Part shown: positions 24,901-35,500 of the stretch, piece after piece | How positions within the stretch are numbered: position 1 is the first letter of the stretch | How the letters are laid out: each line of letters starts with the position of its first letter | From: Theileria orientalis strain Shintoku | Lineage: Eukaryota > Apicomplexa > Aconoidasida > Piroplasmida > Theileriidae | Direction of reading: 5' to 3' | Assembly (NCBI RefSeq): GCF_000740895.1 | Contig: NC_025263.1 | Span: 620,001-684,000, forward strand | Length of the DNA stretch: 64,000 nt | Position numbers and translations under genes: made by a program | The notes under the pieces: model-generated | Seen by the model: the letters and a program-made list of their open reading frames with translations, nothing else | What the model was told of the DNA's origin: nothing | Databases searched by the model: none

Positions 24901-25066
24901 ATGTTGAATGTGCATACGTATATTCAGTGGGCTCTTTTTTATGTGATTCTGGTTTAGAATCCACTTTTTTATCCTGATTCTTGTTTACAAAATCAAATGA
25001 AAAGTCATCAGAGAAATCGTCTCCATATATTTCGTTTAAAATATCGAATGTGTCGTTGTCATCCAT
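21911..25066 (-). CDS. CTF18: CTF18-like alternative clamp-loader ATPase
   Basis: Large subunit of the Ctf18-RFC complex that loads PCNA and supports cohesion. Nine exons: 25066-24561, 24527-24347, 24316-23955, 23922-23692, 23591-23347, 23217-22981, 22862-22746, 22624-22512 and 22399-21911, total 2481 nt, 826 residues. Walker A is GGPSGVGKT (259-266) with GYNIVEINSSDDR behind it, the Ctf18 rather than RFC1 form; Walker B is LLEDVD (316-321). KRPIICTCTDVYA follows, exactly at a splice junction. ENWVTKYKPEYFSDLL precedes the ATPase, as in clamp loaders. The C-terminal ~300 residues are less conserved and contain EGLFPYGSTKLPLSVYP. Two introns of 33 and 32 nt remove in-frame stops. Smaller than human CHTF18 (about 975). 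Confidence 0.9.
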
Positions 25067-25276
25067 GTTTATCTAATATAAATTAACAGAATCGCAGGAT
25101 AAAAGAAGGAAAGAGATATAATACAGTAGAGTTGCGATGTACTATTTATAAAATATAAAACATGAAAAAAGTGATCTGAAGTTATCTATATTCCACGAAA
25201 TGTGTAAGTCAGATGGGGGTCAAATATAATTTAAAAATCACAATAAATGTAGTTATGAATGTTTAACTTTATAAAA

Positions 25277-26455
25277 TTAGTGAGTTTGAACGTTTCCCTT
25301 TTTCTTGGCTATGTCATAAAGGGTTTTCCAGTAGTATAAGTCGAATTTTTTTGTCCCTCTGTATAAGGTAGTGATATCATCGGATTCGTACGCTCCGAAT
25401 AAGTGCACAACGATTTTGAAGTTGCGCAGCAACATTGGATCGATTAGATTCTTCTCGCTGTTCACTAACAAATACAACGTCCTCATCTTCTGGCCCAATA
25501 CCATGCGCTCCTCTAACATCTCCAAATTTGCCAGGAATTTGGTAAAGAGCCCTTCGTGGGACCTCCTCACCCTCATCTCCTGGAACTTCTTGGATTTAGA
25601 GTGGTAAATCTTATTGTACAGGTAGACTCCGTAGTCGTCGAGTGTCGAGTAGTAGAAATAGTGCATAAACCATGCTATGAACAGTCCAAATATCACGTCA
25701 ACGACGTAGTGGTACTTGGAGGCGACTATCAGAAATAGCACAAAGGCTGCGTAGAGCACGCTTATCACTCTTACGGCCACGTTCCTCGTGTTTTCATACA
25801 GCAACACGCATGTGTATATTGTATACAATGAATGCCCTGATATGATTAAATCAGTGCAATTGTCCACTATGCCCGTGATTCCTTGGAAGAACCTCAGGAA
25901 GAGCGTTCTGTACGTCACGTTGTGTAACTGGGGGTTACAGTTGTACTGGCAGGCGGGTATCGTAGTCACAATTATGAATATTGACTTGATGAGGTTCCCC
26001 GTCCCTATGAACAGCACTATTCTGATTGCTACGTGATAGACGTACAGGTGTGTTGCGAAGAACGCCAGCCTGATGACTGCCGCCGAGAAGAATAACTGCA
26101 TTAGTATGTCGCAAAACAGCTTGTTGAACGGGTGCTTGAACCGGTCCAGGATCTCGTGAAATCTGTCTGGCACCGGCACCCTTGATGTTTTCAGGTATAT
26201 CAGGTCGCTGAAATACATTGAGAAGCAGATTATGAAAATTACGGCCACCACGTACACCCCCGTGAGCACCAGTCTCAGGAAGAGCAGAATGTCGAGTCTG
26301 ATATACTCCTTTATCGCCTGCTTAACTTCTGCCTCGACGTCCGTGTTTTCGTCTACTGTAAATGGAGTCCACTCGTCCATCGTTACCGTCACGTCCGGAC
26401 TCTCGGACTTCTTAAACAACTTCTGGCCAGCACATTCCCTCCTTAAAATACCCAT
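25277..26455 (-). CDS. Sphingomyelin-synthase-like membrane enzyme, copy 1
   Basis: PAP2-type phosphocholine/phosphoethanolamine transferase family that makes sphingomyelin or related lipids. Single exon, 392 residues, about six membrane spans. Active-site motifs are intact: CTDLIISGHSLYT (His208) and KYHYVVDVIFG (His249, Asp253), forming the His-His-Asp triad known for this family. Cys-containing loop TTIPACQYNCNP precedes them. A shared C-terminal block MLEERMVLGQKMRTLYLLVN occurs also in copy 3. First (downstream-most) of three same-strand paralogues with ~0.3-0.6 kb gaps; tandem sphingomyelin-synthase genes are also known in Plasmodium. Lipid specificity cannot be read from sequence. Confidence 0.8.
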   Translation of the reverse strand: MGILRRECAGQKLFKKSESPDVTVTMDEWTPFTVDENTDVEAEVKQAIKEYIRLDILLFLRLVLTGVYVVAVIFIICFSMYFSDLIYLKTSRVPVPDRFHEILDRFKHPFNKLFCDILMQLFFSAAVIRLAFFATHLYVYHVAIRIVLFIGTGNLIKSIFIIVTTIPACQYNCNPQLHNVTYRTLFLRFFQGITGIVDNCTDLIISGHSLYTIYTCVLLYENTRNVAVRVISVLYAAFVLFLIVASKYHYVVDVIFGLFIAWFMHYFYYSTLDDYGVYLYNKIYHSKSKKFQEMRVRRSHEGLFTKFLANLEMLEERMVLGQKMRTLYLLVNSEKNLIDPMLLRNFKIVVHLFGAYESDDITTLYRGTKKFDLYYWKTLYDIAKKKGNVQTH

Positions 26456-26752
26456 TTAAATCACGTGCTTGTTTTAAAGAGTCAAATATATCCAACACTC
26501 ATTGTTTTATTTCGAAGGGTGTTTAAATCTGCGATATATTAGTCGCTTTTAAGCTCCAGAGGTACCAGCTCACTCATGTACTTCAATCCACATTTTATGG
26601 GATGTTTTTTTCAAAGTTTATTTACAAATAATATACATATTCAATTTAAGTAACATACGTGCTAGAATGTGTTGAAATTAGTGATAGTTTCATCTCCTCT
26701 GATGGGGAGTGTGGAACTGACCTCAGTCAATCTGAATGGAGATCCAACAGTT

Positions 26753-27925
26753 TCAATCCAGTATCGACGATTGTAGCTTCCTCCTTCTCAGTTTTAACCT
26801 TAACCTTTTCCAGTAACTGAAATTAAATGACTTCGTTCCTCTGTACAGCGAAAGCAGGTCGTCACACTCCTTTATTCCGAAAAAGTACACCATGGATTTA
26901 TACTCTTTGAACACTCCGTCGCTGATGTTACTGCTTCCGTACACTAGCGGTTGCAACGATTTGAGCTTGTGGCCCACCGATATCAGCTTCGGCAGCTGCT
27001 CCAGTTCCGCGAACCCCCTGGTCACCGCACTGCTTTCCAGCTTGCTCATTTTCAGGTCCTCCTCCTCCTTGTGTTTCGCGGAGTTGATCTTGTTTAAAAA
27101 ATATACTCCGAAAGAATCTATCCTCGAGTAGTAGAAGTAGTAGAACGAGCCTGCGAACAGCAGTGAGAACATCACGTCCACTGTGTAGTGGAACTTTGTG
27201 GCCACGATCATCACCGCTGTGACCAGCGCGTACAGCGTCATCAGCATCGTGAACAGCGGTCCTGAGTTCTGCCCCAGTATGATTAGGCCCAGGAACATGA
27301 TGAACGCTCTTCCTGAGAACAGCAGCCCTGTGCAGTCCAGCTTCCCCTCTTCTCCGAACATCATCGTCGCGTAGGTCTTCCACCACTTGTCCGAGATCCT
27401 CAGCGGCACGCAGTACGGGTATGGGGACGGTATTGTCGTGAATATAACCGCCAGCCCCCTCAGCAGGTACGTGAACACGTATATGTATGCGAACCTCAGG
27501 AGCACCTGAACGTTAAACAGCACTGGGTAGAAGAGGATGAACCTCAGCATCAGCACCACCACGAACGCGTAGAACAGTCCATCTGACATCCTGTTAATGA
27601 ACGGCAGGTGCCTGTCGTCTATGTTTTCGTGCAATCTGTCCAGGAACCTCTCCAGTGTATGGTCGTGGAAGTACACGTCGATGAGGAAGACCATTCCTCT
27701 GTAGAAGGTGTAGAACAGGAGGAACGTCGGTATCAGGATCAACATTCTAAAGAGGCACCCGTATATCAACTTCCTTCCCTCGTTCAACGCTTCTACCACC
27801 TCCCGTTCCAGCGATACTTCTCCGTCGTATTTATACAGCAAATTCATGTCATCGAATCCTTTCGTGGAGTCTGACGACTTTCCAGATCCGGTTAATTTAG
27901 CCGAATACACCTCCGCTTTTAACAT
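26753..27925 (-). CDS. Sphingomyelin-synthase-like paralogue, copy 2, catalytic His replaced
   Basis: Middle gene of the tandem triplet, 390 residues, same membrane topology and HYTVDVMFS motif (His246, Asp250). In the first active-site motif the sequence is CTGLLFSGRAFIM: the invariant His is Arg206 (codon 27310-27308 on the minus strand) and the Asp of CTD is Gly. The reading frame is otherwise intact over its full length, so this is not an ordinary decaying pseudogene. The loop before it is longer (SPYPYCVPLRISDKWWK) and has lost Cys residues. By family knowledge the missing His should abolish transferase activity; a regulatory, scaffolding or altered role is inference. The C-terminal block has diverged from copies 1 and 3. 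Confidence 0.75.
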   Translation of the reverse strand: MLKAEVYSAKLTGSGKSSDSTKGFDDMNLLYKYDGEVSLEREVVEALNEGRKLIYGCLFRMLILIPTFLLFYTFYRGMVFLIDVYFHDHTLERFLDRLHENIDDRHLPFINRMSDGLFYAFVVVLMLRFILFYPVLFNVQVLLRFAYIYVFTYLLRGLAVIFTTIPSPYPYCVPLRISDKWWKTYATMMFGEEGKLDCTGLLFSGRAFIMFLGLIILGQNSGPLFTMLMTLYALVTAVMIVATKFHYTVDVMFSLLFAGSFYYFYYSRIDSFGVYFLNKINSAKHKEEEDLKMSKLESSAVTRGFAELEQLPKLISVGHKLKSLQPLVYGSSNISDGVFKEYKSMVYFFGIKECDDLLSLYRGTKSFNFSYWKRLRLKLRRRKLQSSILD

Positions 27926-28492
27926 TTTACAATTTTATATTATCCTTTTAATCTAAAATTTGTTAATTTATAATATTTCATGATTTTGATAGCGAGAATA
28001 TCATGATCCAGATCAAAGAAGCACAAAATCTAAACAAACATGTAATCAATTATTAGTGTTTTAATGATTTTTATACAAAATTGAGGAATAAGTATGCGAA
28101 TCTACAACTAGTTGATTGAAATTTAAATGTAGATCAAATTTAAACAGTGTTATAAAATTATATTAAATTGGAGATTTTTCCTCCTGTTAAATATATATAT
28201 ACTAAATTTATACAATATATTACAAAGACTTTTATTCAAATATTACTATCGCTGATTCTCCTCCCCATCCATACATCATCTGTGTATCATATGCGACTTT
28301 CATTATTTTAATTTTATTTACGTTTATGTTCTTTTTTATTTATTTGTTATTGATTGAATAAATATAATGTGTAGGCTCTGGTTTTAATCTCACTCTTATG
28401 TAATTAGTTGTGTACTCCCGTGAAAACATTTATCCCGTTGAATACTGCAATCCTTTAGTAACTTTTGTTGATGTGTATTTAAATTTAAAAAA
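27926..28492. other. Intergenic gap between copies 2 and 3
   Basis: About 570 bp of very AT-rich sequence between two same-strand paralogues. It should contain the 3' UTR of copy 3 and promoter of copy 2. No open frame or repeat stands out. Confidence 0.5.
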
Positions 28493-29677
28493 TTAGATTG
28501 TTATTATCTTTTTTCTCCTAAATATTATTCTATACAATGACTTCCAGTAGTAGAAGTTGAATCTTTTGGTTCCTCTGTATAAGGTGGTGATATCTTCCGA
28601 TTCGTCTGCTCCAAACAGATGCACGTAACGATTAAATTTTCTCAGTAGATTCTTGTCGATTAGGTTCTTCTCGCTGTTCACTAATAGATACAAGGTCCTC
28701 ATCTTCTGCCCTAATACCATGCGCTCCTCCAACATCTCGAAACTGGCCAACAACGCAGTCAAGTAGCTGTCGTGCGTGCTTGTTACTCGTGAGTCCTGCA
28801 CCGCTTTAGATCTGGAGTGGTAGATTTTGTTGTACAAGTTGATTCCGTAGTCGTCGATCTTTGAGTAGTAGAAGTAGTACATCAGTACCGAGAGCAGCAG
28901 GCCGAACAGCACGTCGACGGTGTAGTGGTACTTGCAGGCCACGATGAAAAATAGGACCATGACGGTGTAGAGGCAACAAACTATCTTCGATGCCAGGAAC
29001 CTCAGGTTCTCGCACAGCAGAACGCAGGTGATCACCGTGAACATAGTGTGCCCGGAGATGATCAAATCCGTGCAGTTGGTCACTATGCCCATGTAGCCTG
29101 CAAGGATCCTGATGAAGAACTGGAAGAATCCCCTGTTTGTTAAATCGGGAGTGCAGTTTCGATAACACGAGGGCATGGTCGTTACGTAGACGAAGAAGCC
29201 CCTGATGAAGTAGCCGGAGCCGAAGAGAGTCACGTACCTCAGAATCATCTGAAGAGTGTAGAACAGGGGAGTGAACATGACTACTCTCAGGATCCCTGCG
29301 AACACGAATATAAACATTGTGGCGTCGCAAAGAGCTGGACTGAACGGGTGGTTGAACCGATCCACAATCTCGTGGATTCTGTCCGGCAGCGGGATCCTAC
29401 GCGTTTTCATGTAGTGCTTGTCGCTCAGAAACATCAGGATGCCCTGGAAGAAGAGCACCAGCGTCAGAAGAATTAAAATCATCACCACCCGAAACAGGTA
29501 CATTCCCAGCATTTGCCTGAACTGGTTAATCGCTGATTTGACCTCGTACTCCACGGAAGTATCTTCCCCTACCACGAAAGGCAGGTTATAGTCTATTTCC
29601 AGCACCAAGTCTGAATCAGAGCTTGAATATTCGCCCTGAGAATTGGCATTACCTTCAGAATTATTGAGTGGATCCAT
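28493..29677 (-). CDS. Sphingomyelin-synthase-like membrane enzyme, copy 3
   Basis: First-transcribed gene of the triplet, 394 residues, single exon. Motifs CTDLIISGHTMFT (His210) and KYHYTVDVLFG (His251, Asp255) are complete, as required for the PAP2-type triad. The N-terminal 40 residues are acidic and hydrophilic, placing the start in the cytosol. It is closest to copy 1: both share MLEERMVLGQKMRTLYLLVN and FGADESEDITTLYRGTKRF, so copies 1 and 3 are the conserved pair and copy 2 the outlier. Role as for copy 1. Confidence 0.8.
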   Translation of the reverse strand: MDPLNNSEGNANSQGEYSSSDSDLVLEIDYNLPFVVGEDTSVEYEVKSAINQFRQMLGMYLFRVVMILILLTLVLFFQGILMFLSDKHYMKTRRIPLPDRIHEIVDRFNHPFSPALCDATMFIFVFAGILRVVMFTPLFYTLQMILRYVTLFGSGYFIRGFFVYVTTMPSCYRNCTPDLTNRGFFQFFIRILAGYMGIVTNCTDLIISGHTMFTVITCVLLCENLRFLASKIVCCLYTVMVLFFIVACKYHYTVDVLFGLLLSVLMYYFYYSKIDDYGINLYNKIYHSRSKAVQDSRVTSTHDSYLTALLASFEMLEERMVLGQKMRTLYLLVNSEKNLIDKNLLRKFNRYVHLFGADESEDITTLYRGTKRFNFYYWKSLYRIIFRRKKIITI

Positions 29678-30350
29678 ATCTACACACTAGCGAAACATTA
29701 TAAAAATACACAGAAACTATGGCACAAAAAATAACAGAAATTTAATTCAATTTATTTATTAGCGCGAAGCAGCCCTTTTATTAATGTACAAATAAAAATA
29801 CATGGTGTTGAATCATCAAATGTACTAAATAGTACTTAATGAGAAGGAAGATAAAATAATTTAAATTAAATTAAACTATTTCATCGCAAGTAAACATACA
29901 AACTAAAATACACGAAATAAAGATGTTTTGGCAATTTTTAGATCTCTATAGAGCTACATTACAGTAGGAGTAAGTGAAAATTTCATAATGAACAAAAATT
30001 AAAAACTTCTGGGTGTGTTAATCATTATTAAATTCTCTTGATGATTTTACAAGTATTTTTTGTAAATGGAATCAGCTCTGTGTGTTAGTGGATTGTGATT
30101 CTCTGAATGGCTGTCATTTTTTTACTGTTAACGATGAATAGATGTGTACACCTATTAATTCACAAAAGAAATATATATATTGATACAGATTTATACAAAT
30201 TAAAATTGATGATGATTCCCCATCCGTTAATGAAGTGTTTCCAAATCACTGCAGAACACTACTATATACTTATTTTGTATTTGTATATATTCAACTTGTA
30301 TTGTGTATGGTAGTTAATTTTTGTTTATTATTGTTATTTTATATTTTAAA
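29678..30350. other. Divergent AT-rich intergenic region
   Basis: About 670 bp between the start of copy 3 (minus) and the carrier-like gene (plus). Short open frames exist but none has splice or family support. Presumed promoters. Confidence 0.5.
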
Positions 30351-31376
30351 ATGAGTACTACTACCGAAGTTACCTATCGCCCGAGTAAAATTATTATAAC
30401 GGTTACACCTACAACCGTTTTATTTTACCCCTTCACCGTACTAAGCCATAAACTCAATGTTCTAACATTTCAGAGATCGTTATGCGACCCATATTCCACA
30501 AGTGATGGAAGTTTAAGGGAATTGAGCGGTAAAACTGTGGGTACTCTCTCGTTCGGAGTTGGCCTGTATTATGGCAAAAAAATGGCAGTTTCGATTTACA
30601 AAAAGCACGGGATTCTTGGATTTTTTAGGTGTCTCCCAGAATACATAGCTTATCAGTTAACTAAGGACGTAATGAAGTATGTAGTCCCTAACTTTGTTCT
30701 TCCCCTGTTTGGTGACCTCAGACTGAGGTTCAACTACAACCTTCCTGGGTACAACGTTATGGACGTGGCTAATGATTTTAGGTCGCGGTATATGGGTTTC
30801 CTAGACAATGACGAATCGCTGTTTGCCTACTTTGTTAATTTCTACAAAAATATGATACAATCTGAGTATGATAAAATCATGGTTTCTGGGATTGTAGAGC
30901 TTCTCACGTATCCTCTTCTTAGCGTTATTTCAAAACTGATTATATATGATGGTTTCATGCCCGTTTCATTCGTATCAATGCTCCAACACACAGTGGTAGC
31001 GGATGGGTTTTTCGCGCTGTACAACGGCTTTTTCTACCACATTCTGTCAAAATCGATCAACTATATTCATAAAAATTTTGGTAAATTTGTCTATAGTTGC
31101 TCCGAAAGGGGCTTTGAGGTCGATAGGGCGTTCGAGCAGACGGTGAATATTATTTTCACGTTTGCCACTAGTGTTATAAACCAGTTTTCGCTGATTCTGA
31201 GGTGTGGCTCTAATCTGGACGGGCTGTGTATGAACGTTGGCACACTTGCTATTCTAAAGAGTGTTCCGTGGACAGGGATTTTATTCCAGTTGTCACTGTT
31301 GGTAGCACTAGTGGAATTCAAGGAGCGCTTCATAGCCAGGCAAATAAAAGCGATCAGGGGCAAGTTGGACAGTTAA
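30351..31376 (+). CDS. Putative mitochondrial-carrier-like membrane protein
   Basis: Single exon, 341 residues from ATG 30351. Two halves each show a pattern reminiscent of divergent SLC25/MTCH proteins: TPTTVLFYPFTVLSHKLNVL near the start, KHGILGFFRCLPEYIAYQL, then YPLLSVISKLIIYDGF and VVADGFFALYNGFFYHIL. The YP...(short)...K/R and GFFALYNG blocks correspond to the Px-D-x-K helix and the aromatic-glycine motif of carriers, but the canonical PxDxxR is not preserved. A transporter or MTCH-like outer-membrane protein is inferred; a different multi-span family remains possible. Confidence 0.4.
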   Translation: MSTTTEVTYRPSKIIITVTPTTVLFYPFTVLSHKLNVLTFQRSLCDPYSTSDGSLRELSGKTVGTLSFGVGLYYGKKMAVSIYKKHGILGFFRCLPEYIAYQLTKDVMKYVVPNFVLPLFGDLRLRFNYNLPGYNVMDVANDFRSRYMGFLDNDESLFAYFVNFYKNMIQSEYDKIMVSGIVELLTYPLLSVISKLIIYDGFMPVSFVSMLQHTVVADGFFALYNGFFYHILSKSINYIHKNFGKFVYSCSERGFEVDRAFEQTVNIIFTFATSVINQFSLILRCGSNLDGLCMNVGTLAILKSVPWTGILFQLSLLVALVEFKERFIARQIKAIRGKLDS

Positions 31377-31749
31377 TGTAGTTTCTGTATATTCGTACCC
31401 TTATATGATATAAGTTTAGTGTGTATGTGGCCGTACGACCTCATGTGGAAATGTGTATTCATATACGTGGTACCAGTTGTTGCCAGGGCCTCATTGGTCT
31501 CCAATGTATTTGTACACTGTTCAGAACACAATTTAGTGAGTAATAATGCAGATTAAGTGTTTAAATGATGCATGTGCACCTTAATTCACAGGTATCCGTC
31601 GTGATTCACAGGAAGGTCAAATTATATTCAAGATTTTAAACATTTTTTAAACATATATTTTATTTGATTTATAGGTATTTATTTTGAGCTTTTTGGTAGG
31701 AGAGATAGTCTAATATTTTAACACATCTTAGTCATTATAGCGAATCACA
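31377..31749. other. Intergenic region, nothing recognised
   Basis: About 370 bp between two same-strand genes. It is less AT-rich than most gaps near 31430-31520 but holds no supported frame, RNA gene or repeat. Confidence 0.4.
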
Positions 31750-32421
31750 ATGACTGGAGTCGTTTGCGATCATTTCAATTCATGTTTGATCACACCTCAA
31801 CAAACGCTTCCAAATAACTTCCAGAGCAACGGAAGTAATGGATTTAGCAACTGTGTATCACATGTTCCATCTCAGCAAAGCGGGTTCATTGTTGGAAACA
31901 GCTATAACTTTTCTGAGGGGTTTTCAATAGATCCCTGTTGTAATGTTAACACGAACCCCTTCAGTTCAAAATCTTTCACCTATAACAACAGCGACTTTAA
32001 CTATAACGGGAATTATAAATTTTCCAACGACTACAGTTTCCACGAGGGGCTCAACATGAATCAAAATATTTTTGATCAAACGATCCCAAATGAGGAAGGT
32101 TCTGAATATGTCCAATTTGAAAAGAATCTCGGTGAAGGTGATGTAACACCTAAGCGTTATATCAGTGTTACTGCCACTAGGGTTCCACCTGAGGTAAGTG
32201 TAAATACCAGTTTATATTATTGCGCTTAGGCTTTGGGCGCAGATGAAAGGCTATACAATCTAACTCCTACTTTTTTTGCGTCTAACAAGGCATTCAAGAA
32301 AATCAATATAAACTCTGGAAGGTCGATATTCAGAAAAAGGAGGCCGGGTGACTGCAAGGGTGAATGGAGTAATGCCTTTGATAAAGACTGTGAAAATGGG
32401 TTATTTGATTTTGAAGAATAA
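31750..32421 (+). CDS. 211-aa Asn/Ser-rich protein of unknown function
   Basis: Exons 31750-32193 and 32230-32421 (36-nt intron with GTAAGT donor) give 211 residues. The N-terminal 145 residues are Asn, Ser, Phe and Gly-rich with F-S-x-(E/D)-G-type repeats (NFSEGFSID, SFHEGLNMN), probably disordered. The C-terminal exon is more structured and basic (SGRSIFRKRRPGDCKGEW). No signal peptide or membrane span. The N-rich part resembles that of the GATA-factor protein in composition (FHEGL occurs in both), which may point to nuclear regulators. Not recognised. Confidence 0.65.
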
Positions 32422-32574
32422 ACATTAATTTATTTTAATTATGGTTATATTCCTTAATCCTCCCCACTCACAATCATGACCAGAATAATTGCGAATTGCC
32501 CTTTGAAATTGTTTCAATTTTAGTTGTAGCATTTTAAAGGGATAATGTGTATTAAATTTTGTGTTTTTGTTTAA

Positions 32575-35500
32575 ATGTGTAAATCTACAACTTATATATT
32601 GTGTTCTGTTGTATTTTGTATAGGTTTGGCGTCTGCCAACTTGTTTTTTCAGAAAAACGGCCCACCCGTACTTGATAATACCAGCAATAATGTAGTTAAG
32701 CCGCAGATTCAACAGGTTGTTCCAGAAAATAACGGGACTCAAAGCACTATTTCAAATTATTCACCTAACGTTAACACACCAAATAATTATGATGCAAATT
32801 TTAATAAAAATGACACTTCAAACAACGTTTATGATAATTTAAACAACACCGTAGATCAACCTGCTCAGAATAATAACAATGAATCCGTAAATCAGACTCA
32901 GGATTCTTCGGATAACACTGAGGATGAAAGTTCCGAAGAGAACGATAACGAATTGATGTACTATCTTACACAATATCGCAATAGAGCTAGGAGGACGATT
33001 GAAGGCCATTTGTGCGCAGCGGCGTTTGTTCAGAGGGACCAAATATACACTGACTGTACAGTAGAAGTGGCTCCGGACGGCACGGAAGGTAGTGTGTGAA
33101 ATGAATTAAATGATATTAGGTAAAGAATGGTGTTACCTGGAGGCACAATTGACTGGAAAGTTGGAAAAGGATTGGGGGTTTTGCGAAACCCCTTTGAACT
33201 ATGGTATTGAATACCAGTATTTGCTTTGACAAATGATTAATTATATTTCAGAGGAGATCAGAAGCGCTACTTTGAACCACATTCAACAAAAGGTTTCGCA
33301 AGTAGACGAGTTGCTAAAGTCGCTTAACACATACAGGAAGTTGATTAAGGAATCGGAGAGAAGGTTAGAATAATATGATTGAATAACTGAGTTAATTAGA
33401 CTATCGACAGTGTGTGGAATGGGCCATAGATTTATAAGCGACTCTTTATCAAAAATTGAAACAGTACTAGAAGAATCAGAAAAGAGAATAGATGACGTTA
33501 ATAAACTTAAAAATGAAATTGAGAGAATAAAAAATGAGATTAAAAAAATACAGTGTGTACACAATGAAGTTAGGAAATCGCAATCAACTAAGTACTATCC
33601 TGACAAGTAAGAGAGTAGATATTGAGTGTTTGAGTATGTGGAGTATTAATGAAAATGTTTAGCGATATATACAATGTTTCGGATGGGTTAGTTGGGACGT
33701 ATTACTCGAATAACGTTTTCGAGTTCCCAGCAGTGGCGAACAGAGTTGACCCTCAGATTAACTTCTCGTTTGTGAATAAGATGCCGATCCTCGGTCTGAG
33801 TCCATACAAGTTTTCAATACGTAAGTCCCGAGCTAACGGCAATTTCATGATTGTGAGCAATAATTTATGGAAACTTTGTAGGTTGGGAGGGATACTTAAA
33901 GGTGCCTCACTCGGGGAACTTTGTATTTGAACTAAGTACGTCACACCTTGATAACTGGATATAGGTACGGATGCACATGGGAGGGTAGAATTGAACGGTA
34001 CTGAGATTATAAACACGGGTTCTCATTTGAATTAGTCACTCTGTATATAGGCATCATGTTCGAAGGAGACGATGAAATAGGATACAGATTCTGGGTTGAC
34101 CCTTTAATGGCCAAAAAGGAAGTATCGCAAGCACAGCAGCTAATAGGTGGCAAGTTTTACAAAATAAAAGTGGAGATGTCACACTCTCAGCAGTATAAGT
34201 ACGACAAGGGATCAGAATCGTATTTCAAGTATGGTTTATGTTTATACATACGTAGATAGGTAATAGAAGTATCCACGAGTATGTGTAAATACATATCTGT
34301 TTGATTATGTAGGTTGTTATGGTCATCAAGAAGGATTGACAAGCAAGTTATACCGTCCACTAATTTTTATTCGAAGTTTAAAAAAACACACACGTCAATA
34401 AGCAGGTAAGTTGTCAAGTTAAATAATATACAGATTACCCGCATCAAATTTTGAGATCGTGAATTCGTTTAACGGAGAAAGCGCATTCAGAGGGTCTAAC
34501 AGCGTGTTTGTGGCAAACTTGAGCAACGGATTAATCGGATCGCAACTGATAAGAAGCGATGAAAAGTACAACATGGGCTCGTTTAAGATGAACGTTAATC
34601 AGGATTCGATGCTATATGTGGGATATAAGAAGGGCCAGCCCTTCCCATTGAACCCTAAGGATGAGCAGCAGTGGATAGAGGAGGAGACCCTCGAAAGTTT
34701 CGACATGTACTCTGCTGAAGCACTGTCGGAGAATAAGGTTCTGAGCGCACTGAATAAAATATTTAAAAACGACAAAGAAAGCGTGTTGATAGAGACTGAG
34801 TTAAAGCAGATACCCTTAGTGAGAGGAGTGACCTATAAATTTGTTACAACGAACCCAGACGTTAGCTTTGTGCTGTTTCTGTCAGACAACATTAACTCGA
34901 AACAGAACCAATGCAGTAAGTTGGAGCAGAAGTTAATTCAACTGTAGTTGGATCTGAAGTGCTGGTGAGTTTACCAGGAGGGAGCCATTTTATGTCATGT
35001 TCTGAGTCATCAGCACATTCGAGGGAATATGACTGTAACGCAGCTCTCAGTGGAAAGTATATGGACAAGAAAAAGTCAGTATGGAGAACAAGTGGAGGTA
35101 TTAAGACAGCATATAGACAGAGTTAATAAGTGTAGTAACACACGCATCGCAACTGACTTGTGTGTAGGAACGGGAGAGAGTATTAGCATAATATTTAGAG
35201 AACCAGTATTGGTGACAGAGTTTAAGTTCAGGCCAAGAGATTCATCCTATACGTGGCCGTCAAAGATAACACTCTCATATAAGGGTAAGTGCGAATTTAA
35301 ATAGTGGTTGACGTAATTATGATTAACACAGAAGGGGGAAGTGAAACATTTAATATTTTCCACTCAAATGACCTGGAACACCATTCATACAGGGTTTCAG
35401 TGCCAAAAATAACTACATCGGTTAGTGCTAGATCATTTTATTAGTATCGTTGTATTAAAAGTATGGTAGTGATAGGTATCATAACTATGACAAGTGTGAT

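Noticed and set aside
21911..25066. First reading as RFC1
   Set aside because: GYNIVEINSSDDR and the KRPIICTCTD block match CTF18 better, and no BRCT domain precedes the ATPase.
26928..27386. 152-aa alternative frame inside sphingomyelin-synthase-like copy 2
   Set aside because: Frame +1 shadow of the membrane protein; no hydrophobic or family pattern of its own.
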